Source: Paraburkholderia lacunae
GTDB lineage: Bacteria > Pseudomonadota > Gammaproteobacteria > Burkholderiales > Burkholderiaceae
DNA: 64,000 nucleotides
Direction of reading: 5' to 3'
NCBI RefSeq assembly: GCF_003353175.1
Contig: NZ_QHKS01000025.1
Coordinates: forward strand, 1-64,000
The notes beneath the pieces were generated by a model. It was not told the origin of the DNA. It did not search any database and saw only the letters and a program-made list of their open reading frames with translations. How positions within the stretch are numbered: the stretch's first letter is position 1; every line of letters begins with the position of its first letter. This document shows, one piece after another, positions 26,032-37,257 of this stretch. The position numbers and the translations under genes were made by a program.

Positions 26032-26873
26032 TCGAGAACCGCCGCGGTTTCGACCTGTTCTGCCATGCAGTGCTGATTCTCGGCGTCGCGCTGGTGGTGT
26101 TTCCCGTGTACGTCGCGTTTTGCGCGGCGACGATGAGCGAGCACGAAGTGTTCAGCGTGCCGCTGTCGCTGGTGCCGAGCACGCATCTGTTCGAGAACAT
26201 CGCCACCGTCTGGACACAAGGCAGCGGCAACGCGGCCGCGCCGTTCGGCCGCATGCTGTTCAACAGCCTCGTGATGGCGCTGGTGATCTCGATCGGCAAG
26301 ATCGCCGTGTCGATGATCTCCGCGTACGCGATCGTATTCTTCCGCTTTCCGTTTCGCAATCTGGCGTTCTGGCTGATCTTCGTCACGCTGATGCTGCCGG
26401 TCGAAGTGCGTATCTTTCCGACCGTGCAAGTCGTGTCGTCCATGCATCTGAGCAATACGTACAGTGGTTTGACCTTGCCGCTCATTGCATCGGCGACCGC
26501 GACGTTTCTGTTCCGGCAGTTCTTCATGACGCTGCCCGACGAACTGATGGAAGCCGCGCGCATCGACGGCGCAGGCGCCATGCGTTTCTTCTGGGACGTC
26601 GTGCTGCCGCTGTCCAAGACGAACATGGCGGCGCTCTTCGTCATCACCTTCATCTACGGCTGGAATCAGTATCTGTGGCCGATCCTGATCACGAGCCAGC
26701 AATCGCTGACGACCGCAGTGGTCGGAATCAAGAGCATGATCGCGTCCGGCGACACCGCGACCGAATGGCATCTGGTCATGACCGGGACACTGCTCGCCAT
26801 GTTGCCGCCGCTCGTCGTCGTGTTGACGATGCAGCGCTGGTTCGTGCGCGGGCTGGTGGATTCGGAAAAGTAG
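26028..26873 (+). CDS. ugpE: sn-glycerol-3-phosphate ABC transporter permease UgpE
   Basis: A 281-residue six-segment permease. The EAA loop is ELMEAARIDGAGAMRFFWDV and the C-terminus MQRWFVRGLVDSEK is typical of UgpE/MalG-type subunits. It forms the channel with UgpA and overlaps its stop codon. Confidence 0.94.
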   Translation: MIENRRGFDLFCHAVLILGVALVVFPVYVAFCAATMSEHEVFSVPLSLVPSTHLFENIATVWTQGSGNAAAPFGRMLFNSLVMALVISIGKIAVSMISAYAIVFFRFPFRNLAFWLIFVTLMLPVEVRIFPTVQVVSSMHLSNTYSGLTLPLIASATATFLFRQFFMTLPDELMEAARIDGAGAMRFFWDVVLPLSKTNMAALFVITFIYGWNQYLWPILITSQQSLTTAVVGIKSMIASGDTATEWHLVMTGTLLAMLPPLVVVLTMQRWFVRGLVDSEK

Positions 26874-26951
26874 ACGCCGCCGCAATGCGCGCTCCGGCAT
26901 CGAATTAAAAACACCGCGCGATCCGCGGATGCAACGAAAGGCTAAAACGGC

Positions 26952-28040
26952 ATGGCTGCACTGACTCTGCAAAGCGTTAAAAAAACCTACGACGGCAACC
27001 AGTTCGTGCTGCACGGCATCGACGTAGAAGTCGCCGACGGCGAATTCGTCGTGATGGTCGGCCCGTCCGGTTGCGGCAAATCGACGTTGCTGCGGATGGT
27101 GGCCGGGCTCGAGGGCATCTCCGACGGAACGATCTCGATCGCCGGCAAGGTGGTCAATCAACTGGAGCCGAAGGATCGCAACATCGCGATGGTGTTTCAG
27201 AACTACGCGCTGTATCCGCATATGAGCGTGGCCGAGAACATGGGTTATGCGCTGAAGATCGCGGGCGTGGACCGTGCGCAGATTGTGAAGCGCGTGCAGG
27301 ATGCCGCGCAGATTCTCGAGCTTGAACCACTCTTGCAACGCAAGCCGCGTGAGCTGTCCGGCGGTCAACGGCAACGTGTCGCGATGGGCCGCGCGATCGT
27401 GCGCGAACCCGCGGTGTTTCTGTTCGACGAACCGCTGTCGAATCTCGACGCCCGTTTGCGCGTGCAAATGCGCCTCGAAATCCAGCGCCTGCATGCCCGG
27501 CTTGCCACCACGAGCCTCTACGTCACGCACGATCAGATCGAAGCGATGACATTGGCGCAGCGCGTGATCGTGATGAACAAAGGCCACGCCGAACATATCG
27601 GCGCGCCGACCGAGGTCTACGAGCGGCCGGCGACGGTGTTCGTCGCCAGCTTCATCGGCTCGCCGGGGATGAATCTGCTGGAAGGCCGCCTATCCGACGA
27701 CGGTTCGACGTTCGAGGTGGCCGGCAATGGTCCGAAGCTGCCCCTGGCAGGCGTGGCCGCGATTGGCCGCGAAGTCGCAAAGGGACGCGAATGGACGCTC
27801 GGCATTCGCCCGGAGCACATGACACCGGGACAAGCCGGCGCCACGCAGGCCACGCTCACCGTCGATTCCTGCGAACTGCTCGGCGCGGACAATCTCGCGC
27901 ACGGCCGTTGGGGCAATCACGACGTGACGGTGCGCTTGCCGCACGCGCACCGGCCCACGGCGGGCGAAGCGCTGCAAGTGGCGCTGCCCGCGCAGCATCT
28001 GCACTTCTTCGATCCGTCGACTGGACGACGCGCGAACTGA
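26952..28040 (+). CDS. ugpC: sn-glycerol-3-phosphate ABC transporter ATPase UgpC
   Basis: A 362-residue ABC ATPase. Walker A is GPSGCGKST, the signature LSGGQRQRVAMGRA, Walker B VFLFDEPLSNLDA and the H-loop YVTHDQIEAM. A C-terminal TOBE/regulatory domain (from about residue 235) is present, where MalK-type proteins bind regulators. It powers import by UgpBAE. Confidence 0.94.
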   Translation: MAALTLQSVKKTYDGNQFVLHGIDVEVADGEFVVMVGPSGCGKSTLLRMVAGLEGISDGTISIAGKVVNQLEPKDRNIAMVFQNYALYPHMSVAENMGYALKIAGVDRAQIVKRVQDAAQILELEPLLQRKPRELSGGQRQRVAMGRAIVREPAVFLFDEPLSNLDARLRVQMRLEIQRLHARLATTSLYVTHDQIEAMTLAQRVIVMNKGHAEHIGAPTEVYERPATVFVASFIGSPGMNLLEGRLSDDGSTFEVAGNGPKLPLAGVAAIGREVAKGREWTLGIRPEHMTPGQAGATQATLTVDSCELLGADNLAHGRWGNHDVTVRLPHAHRPTAGEALQVALPAQHLHFFDPSTGRRAN

Positions 28041-28138
28041 TCCCCCTGCCGCCTCACGCTCGCCCCGAAGTACAATGCCACCTGCACGCTCCGCCCGCGC
28101 GCGCCGCATCGTCTAGCTCGACGCCGCGCCGGCGGTAA

Positions 28139-28155
28139 CCGGGCACACTGCCCGG
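28139..28155 (+). other. Perfect hairpin after ugpC
   Basis: CCGGGCA-CAC-TGCCCGG is a perfect 7-bp stem with a 3-nt loop in the ugpC-ettA spacer. A second GC-rich stem (CGCCGCC with GGCGGCG) follows before ettA. No T-run is present, so termination is uncertain. Confidence 0.45.
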
Positions 28156-28231
28156 CCCTGACACCGATTACCCATTCACCCACGACCGCCGCCCTCACGG
28201 GGCTGGCGGCGTCAACGTCTATTGCAAGCAA

Positions 28232-29899
<1,668 letters not shown>

Positions 29900-29948
29900 A
29901 TTCCAGAGACGGCGGCCCGCTCGTCGGCTAACGGGCGGGCGGTTCGCA

Positions 29949-29970
29949 GGCCTGCCTTGCAGGCCCTTTT
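29949..29970 (+). terminator. Intrinsic terminator after ettA
   Basis: GGCCTGC-CTT-GCAGGCC is a perfect 7-bp stem followed by CTTTT, 50 bp after the ettA stop. Confidence 0.75.
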
Positions 29971-30069
29971 ATAGGCCGTTCGCCAACCTTTTTCAGGCCA
30001 TTCGAAGCCATCGGCTCGCGCGATTTCCAGGCGCCGCATGGCCACACGGTGAGCCGCGCGGTTTAAACC

Positions 30070-30693
30070 TTATACCGGCAGACCCAGCTCGCGCAGTTTC
30101 GCTTCGGTTTGCGCGGCACCGGTGTGATGCACGCCGTACCAGCCGAGTGCCGTTGCGGCCTCGGCGTTTTTCAGATTGTCGTCGATGAAAATCAGTTCGG
30201 CTGGCTGGATCCCCGGCAATTGCAGCTCGATGCGCCGGCGCATTTCCGCGAAGATCGCCGGATCGGGCTTCACCAGCTTCACGCGCCCCGACACGACGAT
30301 ATCGCGAAACCGCCGCAGCACCGGGTAGTGCTCCCACGCATACGGAAAGGTTTCCGCCGACCAGTTCGTCAGCCCGAACAACGGCACGCCGGCGGCTTCG
30401 AGTTTTTCCATCGTCGCCACGCCCTCTTCCAGCACGCCCGCCAGCATCTCGTGCCAACGCTCGTAGAACGCGCGGATCAGCGGCTCGTGATCGGGAAACT
30501 TCGCGATCAGCTCGTCCGTCGCCTCGACGATCGGCTGGCCGCCGTCCTGACGGATCACCCAGTCCATCGAACAAACGTGCGTCAGAAACCAGCGGCGCTC
30601 AGTGTCGTCCGGAATCAAATGGCGATACAGATACTCGGGACTCCAGTCGATCAACACGCCGCCGAAATCGAACACGACTGCCTTGATGGCCAT
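30070..30693 (-). CDS. HAD-superfamily hydrolase, subfamily IA
   Basis: A 207-residue HAD protein with an alpha-helical cap. Motif I reads FDFGGVLIDW, so the nucleophile Asp is present but the second Asp of DxD is Gly, as in dehalogenase-like and YihX-related members. Motif II is GLTNWS, motif III the Lys in KLVKPDPAIF, motif IV FIDDNLKNAEAA. The substrate cannot be told; true phosphatase activity is uncertain without the second Asp. Confidence 0.85.
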   Translation of the reverse strand: MAIKAVVFDFGGVLIDWSPEYLYRHLIPDDTERRWFLTHVCSMDWVIRQDGGQPIVEATDELIAKFPDHEPLIRAFYERWHEMLAGVLEEGVATMEKLEAAGVPLFGLTNWSAETFPYAWEHYPVLRRFRDIVVSGRVKLVKPDPAIFAEMRRRIELQLPGIQPAELIFIDDNLKNAEAATALGWYGVHHTGAAQTEAKLRELGLPV

Positions 30694-30734
30694 GCACTCT
30701 CCGTCTGTATATCAGTGAATCGCGCCGCTGCGTT

Positions 30735-32549
30735 TCAGACCGGTTGCGTGCGCAACTCCAGCCACGCCTTCGCGTCGCCCGACACATGCGGCGACAGGCG
30801 CGTGCGCACCGTCTCGTGATAGGCGTTCAGCCACGCGCGTTCGTCGTCGCGCAGCAGCGACAGATCGAGGCAACGCGTGTCGATCGGGCACAGCGTCAGC
30901 GTCTCGAACCTGAGGAAATCGCCGAACTCGGTTTTCTCGGCGGATACGTTCAGCACGAGGTTTTCGATCCGCACACCCCACTTGCCCGGTCGGTAAATGC
31001 CCGGCTCGACCGAGGTGATCATGCCCTCTTCCATCGCGGTCCACGGTTCGGCCGGCGCGTAGTGCGAAATCACCTGCGGGCCTTCGTGCACGTTCAGGAA
31101 GTAGCCCACGCCGTGACCCGTGCCGTGACCGTAATCGGCGCCGGCTTCCCAGATCGGCGCGCGGGCGATCGCGTCGAGCATCGGCGAACGGATGCCGCGC
31201 GGGAATTGCGCGCGCGACAGCGCCATCGTGCCTTTCAGCACGATCGTGAAATCGCGCCGCTGCTCGTCGCTGACGGTGCCGACCGGCACCACGCGGGTGA
31301 TGTCGGTCGTGCCGCTCAGATATTGCGCACCGGAATCGATCAGCAGAAGGCCGTTGCCTTCGATGACCGAATGCGCTTCTTCGGTGGCGCGATAGTGCGG
31401 CATCGCACCGTTCGCGTTGAAGCCGGCGATCGTCGCAAAGCTCAGCGACACAAAGCCGGGACGGCGTGCACGCGCAGCCGTCAGGCGTTCGTCGATGGTC
31501 AGTTCAGTGATCGTTTCACGGCCGAGCGCGCTTTCGAACCACGCGAAAAACTCCGCGAGCGCCGCGCCATCCTGCTCCATCGTTTCGCGCACATGTTCCG
31601 CTTCGGCTTCGGTCTTGCGCGATTTGAAGAAGGTGGACGGATTGACTGCCTCGACGATCTTCACCGCCGGCGGCACCGATTGCAGCGAGCCATAAGTGAT
31701 CCGGCGCGGGTCGATCAGCAGCGTGCCGCTCACGGGCAATGCGGCGAGCGCGTCCGCCGTCTTCGCGTACGGCTCGATGCTGATGCCGTCACGCGCGAGC
31801 GCGTCGGCCAGTGCTTGCGGCACCTTGCCGTCGGCGACGAAGAGCGAGCCCTGCTCCAGACCGATCAGCGCATGCGCGACGAACACCGGGTTGTAGCTGA
31901 CGTCGGCGCCACGCAGATTCAGCAGCCACGCGAGGTCGTCGAGCGTGGAGATGAAGTGCCATTGCGCGCCCATCTCCACCATTGCGCGGCGAATCTGCGC
32001 GAGCTTATCCGAACGGGCGAGGCCCGCGTGCGGCGCCGCGTGCTCGAACACCGCGGCGGCCGGCAGCGACGGACGCTGCGGCCAGATCGCGTCGAACAGA
32101 TCGACGTCGGTGCGCAGCTTCACGCCGCGCGCGGTGAGCGCCTGGGTCAAGGCGCGCGCCGCCGCCACCGCGAGCACCGCGCCGTCTACGCCGACCGTGC
32201 CGCCCGTCACAACGTTCTGCGCAAGCCAGTCGACATGCGGCGCGGTTTGCTGGCCACCGGTCATCTTCATCAACTGAACGCCGGTGCCGGCGAGTTGCGC
32301 GTTGGCCTGTTCCCAATAGCGGCTGTCGGTCCAGACGCCCGCGAAATCGGCGGTCACGATCAACGTACCGGCCGAGCCGGTGAAACCCGACAGCCACTGC
32401 CGGCCCTGCCAGCGGCCAGGCAGATATTCGGACAGATGCGGATCCGCGGACGGCACGAGGTAGGCGGCCACGCCTTCGCGCGCCATTGCGCTGCGCAGCG
32501 TGGCGAGCCGTTCGGGAATGGAGGAGGTTTCGGGGAGTCGGGCATTCAT
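30735..32549 (-). CDS. M24B family Xaa-Pro aminopeptidase (long, three-domain form)
   Basis: A 604-residue metallopeptidase. Two creatinase-type N-terminal domains precede the pita-bread catalytic domain. Metal ligands are visible in LLIDSGAQYLSGTTDITR (two Asp), GHGTGHGVGYFLNVHEG (His), MITSVEPGIY (Glu) and RIENLVL (Glu). It removes N-terminal residues before Pro. The ATG at 32549 follows AGGTGA; a TTG at 32564 also opens the frame. A small membrane gene lies 19 bp upstream on the same strand. Confidence 0.93.
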   Translation of the reverse strand: MNARLPETSSIPERLATLRSAMAREGVAAYLVPSADPHLSEYLPGRWQGRQWLSGFTGSAGTLIVTADFAGVWTDSRYWEQANAQLAGTGVQLMKMTGGQQTAPHVDWLAQNVVTGGTVGVDGAVLAVAAARALTQALTARGVKLRTDVDLFDAIWPQRPSLPAAAVFEHAAPHAGLARSDKLAQIRRAMVEMGAQWHFISTLDDLAWLLNLRGADVSYNPVFVAHALIGLEQGSLFVADGKVPQALADALARDGISIEPYAKTADALAALPVSGTLLIDPRRITYGSLQSVPPAVKIVEAVNPSTFFKSRKTEAEAEHVRETMEQDGAALAEFFAWFESALGRETITELTIDERLTAARARRPGFVSLSFATIAGFNANGAMPHYRATEEAHSVIEGNGLLLIDSGAQYLSGTTDITRVVPVGTVSDEQRRDFTIVLKGTMALSRAQFPRGIRSPMLDAIARAPIWEAGADYGHGTGHGVGYFLNVHEGPQVISHYAPAEPWTAMEEGMITSVEPGIYRPGKWGVRIENLVLNVSAEKTEFGDFLRFETLTLCPIDTRCLDLSLLRDDERAWLNAYHETVRTRLSPHVSGDAKAWLELRTQPV

Positions 32550-32568
32550 CGGGGTCACCTGCAAATAT

Positions 32569-32823
32569 TCATCGACGGGAAAGCAAGCCGACCGTCACAG
32601 CAACGGCGATCAACGCAATGGCGGCGCACACCGGCCATTCGAGCGTATCACCATCGTGAAAGAGACCCACCACGTTGCCGGCCATCCGGGCGACCGCCGC
32701 GCCCAGCACACCCGCCAGCAACGCCAGCCACCATTGCGCGCGGCTCGAACGGCGCAGCGGATGCAGCCACCAGCCCGCGAGGCCGATCACCGCGCCGAGC
32801 ACTACGATTCCGGGCCATCCCAT
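32569..32823 (-). CDS. Small three-helix membrane protein
   Basis: An 84-residue protein with hydrophobic segments at about residues 3-20, 31-46 and 64-80. Gly-rich helices recall the GlsB/YeaQ/YmgE stress-response membrane family, but the match is by shape rather than a firm motif. It ends 19 bp before the aminopeptidase, so both are probably cotranscribed. Confidence 0.65.
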   Translation of the reverse strand: MGWPGIVVLGAVIGLAGWWLHPLRRSSRAQWWLALLAGVLGAAVARMAGNVVGLFHDGDTLEWPVCAAIALIAVAVTVGLLSRR

Positions 32824-33025
32824 CAGCGATCGGCCTCACGCAGTTTCGGATTCGTCTCATGGCCGCACGATGCCTCACCAGCTAGCATTTTTGTCTCTTT
32901 CACTATATAGGTCTGCACGGCGCTTTCCGCATAGCGGTTGAGTTTAGGGGTCGGGGTGATGTTAGGCAAGCTGCAAGCCTTACGAACAAACCTAGTGCCG
33001 GTGCGTGGCCTGCTGACAAGGCGTC

Positions 33026-33760
33026 ATGCGAATCGCCCTTATCGAGCCGGACTTGCGTCACGCTGAACTGGTTGGCCGGCTGATCTTTGCCGGCGGCCAT
33101 GCCTGCCAGCACTTCGCCGCCAGCGCGCCGTTCCTGAGCCGCGCCGCCGACGAATTCTTCGATCTCCTCCTCACTGGAAGCTGGGCCGGCGACTGCCCCG
33201 CCGAAGACGTGATTCCACGCGCCCGCTCCATTCTGCCGAGCCTGCCGGTGATCGTCCTGATGTCGGAGCCGCGCGAAAGCCAGATCGTCGCCGCGCTGCA
33301 CGCCGGCGCGGACGACTGCCTGATCAAGCCGGTTCGCGGACCGGAAATGCTGGCGCGCGTCGACGCGCTGCTGCGCCGTGCAGGCCTGCGGCGGCCGCAC
33401 AACCGGCGGCGCGATGTCATCGGCGGCTATGCGTTCGACGCCGCACAGTTCTCCGTCACTTTCCGTAGCCAGACTGTGGCACTGACGCCGAAGGAATTCC
33501 GCTTTGCGCTGCTGCTGTTTGCCAATCTGTCGCGGCCTGTGTCGCGCGCGCATATTCTCGAAACCGTCTGGACGCGCCGCCGCGACGTAAGGTCGCGCAC
33601 CGTCGACACTCATGCCTCGCGCGTGCGGACCAAATTGCAACTGCGCCCCGAGCACGGCTATTGCCTGACGCCGCTCTATGGCTACGGCTACCAGCTCGAC
33701 GCAGTCCCGCCGGAAGCCGTTGAGAAAGCCGGTGAGGCGAGCGGAATGAAAGAATCGTGA
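33026..33760 (+). CDS. OmpR-type response regulator with atypical receiver
   Basis: A 244-residue protein: receiver-like domain (about 1-120) and winged-helix DNA-binding domain (about 130-230, with LTPKEFRFALLLFANL and the recognition region TVDTHASRVRTKL). The receiver keeps Glu7/Asp9, a Ser in VIVLMSEP and the conserved Lys in LIKPV. The phospho-acceptor position in FDLLLTGSW appears to be Gly51 (or Thr50) instead of Asp. No sensor kinase gene is adjacent. It probably works without phosphorylation. hemA follows 37 bp on. Confidence 0.85.
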   Translation: MRIALIEPDLRHAELVGRLIFAGGHACQHFAASAPFLSRAADEFFDLLLTGSWAGDCPAEDVIPRARSILPSLPVIVLMSEPRESQIVAALHAGADDCLIKPVRGPEMLARVDALLRRAGLRRPHNRRRDVIGGYAFDAAQFSVTFRSQTVALTPKEFRFALLLFANLSRPVSRAHILETVWTRRRDVRSRTVDTHASRVRTKLQLRPEHGYCLTPLYGYGYQLDAVPPEAVEKAGEASGMKES

Positions 33761-33767
33761 AAACGCT

Positions 33768-33773
33768 ATAATA
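33768..33773 (+). promoter_or_regulatory. Perfect -10 box before hemA
   Basis: TATAAT lies 24 bp before the hemA ATG and would start RNA near 33780, giving a leader of about 18 nt. No good -35 hexamer is visible, so an activator may be needed or the match may be chance. Confidence 0.4.
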
Positions 33774-33797
33774 TTGGGCTAAACCATAGCTCCCCAT

Positions 33798-35084
33798 ATG
33801 CAGCTCCTAACGATCGGAATCAATCACCACACTGCGCCTGTCGCCTTGCGCGAACGCGTGGCGTTTCCGCTCGAACAGATCAAGCCTGCATTGGACACCT
33901 TCAAGAGCGTCTGGCTCGGCCGCACCGCCCGCACGGCGCCGGAGGCTGCGATTCTGTCCACCTGCAACCGCACCGAACTCTACTGCGCGACCGACGACCA
34001 GGCCGTGCGCGAAGCCGCGATCCAGTGGTTCTCGAAGTACCACAACCTGCCGGTCAACGAACTCGCGCCGCACGTGTATGCGCTGCCGCAGTCGGAAGCC
34101 GTGCGCCACGCGTTCCGCGTCGCGTCGGGGCTGGATTCGATGGTGCTCGGCGAGACGCAAATCGTCGGACAAATGAAGGATGCGGTGCGCACCGCATCCG
34201 AAGCGGGCGCGCTCGGCACGTATCTGAACCAGTTGTTCCAGCGCACGTTCGCCGTCGCGAAGGAAGTGCGCAGCACGACCGAAATCGGCGCGCAGTCGGT
34301 CTCCATGGCGGCAGCCGCCGTGCGGCTCGCTCAGCGTATTTTCGACAAGGTTTCGAACCAGCGCGTGCTGTTCATCGGCGCGGGCGAAATGATCGAGCTG
34401 TGCGCGACTCACTTCGCCGCCCAGCAGCCGCGCGAGCTGGTGGTCGCAAACCGCACCGCCGAGCGCGGCACGCGTCTCGCCGAACGCTTCAACGGGCGCG
34501 CCATTCCGCTGTCGGAACTGCCCACGCGGATGCACGAATTCGACATCATCGTGTCGTGCACCGCGTCGACCTTGCCGATCATCGGTCTGGGCGCCGTCGA
34601 ACGGGCGGTGAAAGCACGCCGTCACCGGCCGATATTCATGGTCGATCTGGCTGTGCCGCGCGACATCGAACCCGAAGTCGGCAAGCTCGAAGACGTGTTC
34701 CTCTACACCGTTGACGACCTCGGCGCGATCGTCCGCGAAGGCAATGCTTCGCGGCAAGCCGCGGTCGCGCAGGCCGAAGCGATTATCGAAACGCGCGTGC
34801 AGAATTTCATGCAATGGCTCGACGCGCGCAGCATCGTGCCGGTGATCCGCCATATGCACACGCAGGCCGACGTGCTGCGCCGCGCCGAAGTCGAACGCGC
34901 GCAGAAAATGCTCGCGCGCGGCGACGATCCGGCCGCGGTGCTCGAGGCGCTGTCGCAATCGCTCACCAACAAGCTGATCCACGGGCCGACGCACGCGTTG
35001 AATCGCGCGAGCAGCGAAAACCGTGACACGCTCATTGAACTGATGAGCGGCTTCTACAAACACTCCGGCTCTTCGGAGCGTTAG
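33798..35084 (+). CDS. hemA: Glutamyl-tRNA reductase
   Basis: A 428-residue enzyme that reduces Glu-tRNA to glutamate-1-semialdehyde, the first step of heme synthesis. The N-terminus GINHHTAPVALRERVAF and the catalytic Cys in ILSTCNRTELYC are intact, followed by the NADPH-binding fold (VLFIGAGEMIELCA) and a dimerisation helix region. HemA-PrfA-PrmC order is conserved across many proteobacteria. Confidence 0.97.
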   Translation: MQLLTIGINHHTAPVALRERVAFPLEQIKPALDTFKSVWLGRTARTAPEAAILSTCNRTELYCATDDQAVREAAIQWFSKYHNLPVNELAPHVYALPQSEAVRHAFRVASGLDSMVLGETQIVGQMKDAVRTASEAGALGTYLNQLFQRTFAVAKEVRSTTEIGAQSVSMAAAAVRLAQRIFDKVSNQRVLFIGAGEMIELCATHFAAQQPRELVVANRTAERGTRLAERFNGRAIPLSELPTRMHEFDIIVSCTASTLPIIGLGAVERAVKARRHRPIFMVDLAVPRDIEPEVGKLEDVFLYTVDDLGAIVREGNASRQAAVAQAEAIIETRVQNFMQWLDARSIVPVIRHMHTQADVLRRAEVERAQKMLARGDDPAAVLEALSQSLTNKLIHGPTHALNRASSENRDTLIELMSGFYKHSGSSER

Positions 35085-35206
35085 CGGCGCAGCCACTGCC
35101 GCGCCGTCCGTGCCACGGAAAGTGGCCCGCGACGTGCTTCTGTTCAGGGCATCTGCCCACTTCCCTAGTCGTCGTCCTTTCCGGAGCCCGCTCCGAAACC
35201 CGTCCG

Positions 35207-36289
35207 ATGAAAACGAGCATGCAACGCAAGCTCGACCAGCTCACTACCCGGCTGGCCGAACTAAACGATCTGTTGAGCCGCGAGGACATCACCGCGAATC
35301 TCGACCAATACCGCAAGCTCACGCGTGAACACGCCGAGCTCGGGCCGGTCGTCGAACACTACGCGCTGTGGCGTCAGGCAATGAACGACGCGGCGACCGC
35401 GCAGGAACTGCTGGCGGACACGTCGATGCGCGACTTCGCCGAAGATGAAATTCGCGCGGCGCGCGAGCGGATGGACAAGCTCGGCGCGGAATTGCAAAAA
35501 ATGCTGCTGCCGAAAGACCCGAACGACGACCGCAACATCTTCCTCGAAATCCGCGCCGGCACCGGCGGCGACGAATCCGCGCTGTTCGCGGGCGACTTGC
35601 TGCGCATGTATCTGCGCTTTGCCGAACGCAATCGCTGGCAGGTGGAGATGATGTCGGCGAGCGAATCGGATCTCGGCGGCTACAAGGAAGTGATCGTGCG
35701 GATCGCCGGCGAAGCGGCGTATTCGAAACTCAAGTTCGAGTCCGGCGGTCATCGCGTGCAGCGCGTGCCGGCGACCGAAACGCAGGGCCGTATTCATACC
35801 TCGGCATGCACGGTCGCGGTGATGCCCGAAGCGGACGAAATCGGCGAAGTCGAGATCAATCCGGCCGATCTGCGGATCGACACCTTCCGCGCGTCCGGCG
35901 CGGGCGGTCAGCACATCAACAAGACCGATTCGGCCGTGCGCGTCACGCACTTGCCGACCGGGATCGTCGTCGAATGTCAGGACGACCGTTCGCAGCACAA
36001 GAACAAGGATCGCGCGCTGAAGGTGCTGGCCGCGCGCATCAAGGACAAGCAGGCGCACGAGCAGCAGGCGAAGGAAGCGGCCACGCGCAAGAACCTGATC
36101 GGCTCGGGCGACCGCTCGGAACGGATTCGCACGTACAACTTCCCGCAAGGACGGCTGACGGATCACCGGATCAACCTCACGCTGTATCGGCTCGACGCGC
36201 TCATGGACGGCGATCTCGACGAATTGATCGCGGCGCTCGTCAGCGAACATCAGGCGGAGTTGCTGGCTTCGCTGGGCGACGCGGACTAA
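35207..36289 (+). CDS. prfA: Peptide chain release factor 1
   Basis: A 360-residue factor that releases peptides at UAA and UAG. The GGQ motif is at residues 233-235 (GAGGQHINK), and the PAT anticodon-like tripeptide is in VPATETQGR, which separates RF1 from RF2. Gln235 is the residue methylated by PrmC, whose gene starts 6 bp after this stop. Confidence 0.97.
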   Translation: MKTSMQRKLDQLTTRLAELNDLLSREDITANLDQYRKLTREHAELGPVVEHYALWRQAMNDAATAQELLADTSMRDFAEDEIRAARERMDKLGAELQKMLLPKDPNDDRNIFLEIRAGTGGDESALFAGDLLRMYLRFAERNRWQVEMMSASESDLGGYKEVIVRIAGEAAYSKLKFESGGHRVQRVPATETQGRIHTSACTVAVMPEADEIGEVEINPADLRIDTFRASGAGGQHINKTDSAVRVTHLPTGIVVECQDDRSQHKNKDRALKVLAARIKDKQAHEQQAKEAATRKNLIGSGDRSERIRTYNFPQGRLTDHRINLTLYRLDALMDGDLDELIAALVSEHQAELLASLGDAD

Positions 36290-36295
36290 GCGCGG

Positions 36296-37138
36296 ATGAG
36301 TCCGACTACGCCCGCCGCGCTGTTGCGCGCCTCGCGCCTGCCGCCGCTCGAAGCGCGCATTCTGCTGACGCACGCGCTCGGCTGGCGGCGCACCGAATTG
36401 ATTACGCGCAGCGACGATGCGCTGGACCCGGCTGCGGTCGCCCGCTACCAGGCGCTGGAAGCGCGGCGCGTAGCCGGCGAGCCGGTGGCGCAACTGGTCG
36501 GCACGCGGGAGTTTTTCGGGCTCGACTTCGACGTCACGCCGGACGTGCTGATACCACGTCCCGAAACCGAACTGCTGGTCGAAACCGCGTTGGTGGCGAT
36601 GGAAGGCATCTCGCGGCCGCGCGTGCTCGATCTCGGCGCCGGTACCGGCGCGATCGCAATCGCGATTGCGTCGACGCGGCCGGACGCGCGGGTCTGGGCA
36701 CTGGACCGTTCCGCCGAAGCGCTAGTGGTCGCCACACGCAATGCCACGCGTCTGCTCGACGCACAGCGCCCGGGCGGCGCTTTGGTGCTCACGCAAAGCA
36801 ATTGGTACGAGGCGCTCGACGCCACGCTGCGCTTTGACGTCATCGTCAGTAATCCGCCTTATATTGCGAGCGGCGACCCGCACCTGTCCGAAGGCGATCT
36901 GCGTTTCGAACCGCGCGGCGCGCTCACCGACGAGGCCGACGGTCTCAGCGCGATCCGCGCGATCGTGGCCGGCGCGCCAACACGTTTGAGCGCCAAAGGC
37001 GTATTGTGGATCGAACACGGTTACGATCAGGCCGAAGCCGTCCGCGCACTGCTTTCGGCACAAGGTTTCGCGGAAGTACGCTCAGAGCAGGATCTCGCCG
37101 GCATCGAACGGATAAGCGGCGGGCGGTTGCCCGGTTGA
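36296..37138 (+). CDS. prmC: Release factor glutamine methyltransferase
   Basis: A 280-residue SAM-dependent enzyme that methylates the GGQ glutamine of release factors. The SAM motif is VLDLGAGTGAIAIAIA and the catalytic NPPY motif is in VSNPPYIAS. An N-terminal helical domain (about residues 1-75) binds the release factor. It starts 6 bp after prfA. Confidence 0.95.
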   Translation: MSPTTPAALLRASRLPPLEARILLTHALGWRRTELITRSDDALDPAAVARYQALEARRVAGEPVAQLVGTREFFGLDFDVTPDVLIPRPETELLVETALVAMEGISRPRVLDLGAGTGAIAIAIASTRPDARVWALDRSAEALVVATRNATRLLDAQRPGGALVLTQSNWYEALDATLRFDVIVSNPPYIASGDPHLSEGDLRFEPRGALTDEADGLSAIRAIVAGAPTRLSAKGVLWIEHGYDQAEAVRALLSAQGFAEVRSEQDLAGIERISGGRLPG

Positions 37139-37257
37139 GCCTGCCGGCCTCAATCGACATGAAGGCCATGCAGCCAACGCAACCCTCGGCCGGTCTTACC
37201 GAAATCCGCTATCATTTCAGCCTATTCCCTACACATAACGGAACCGCAAGGTCAGTC

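Noticed and set aside
30744..32885. 713-codon plus-strand open frame opposite the M24 aminopeptidase
   Set aside because: The opposite strand has all metal ligands of the peptidase; this frame is Arg-rich with no motif.
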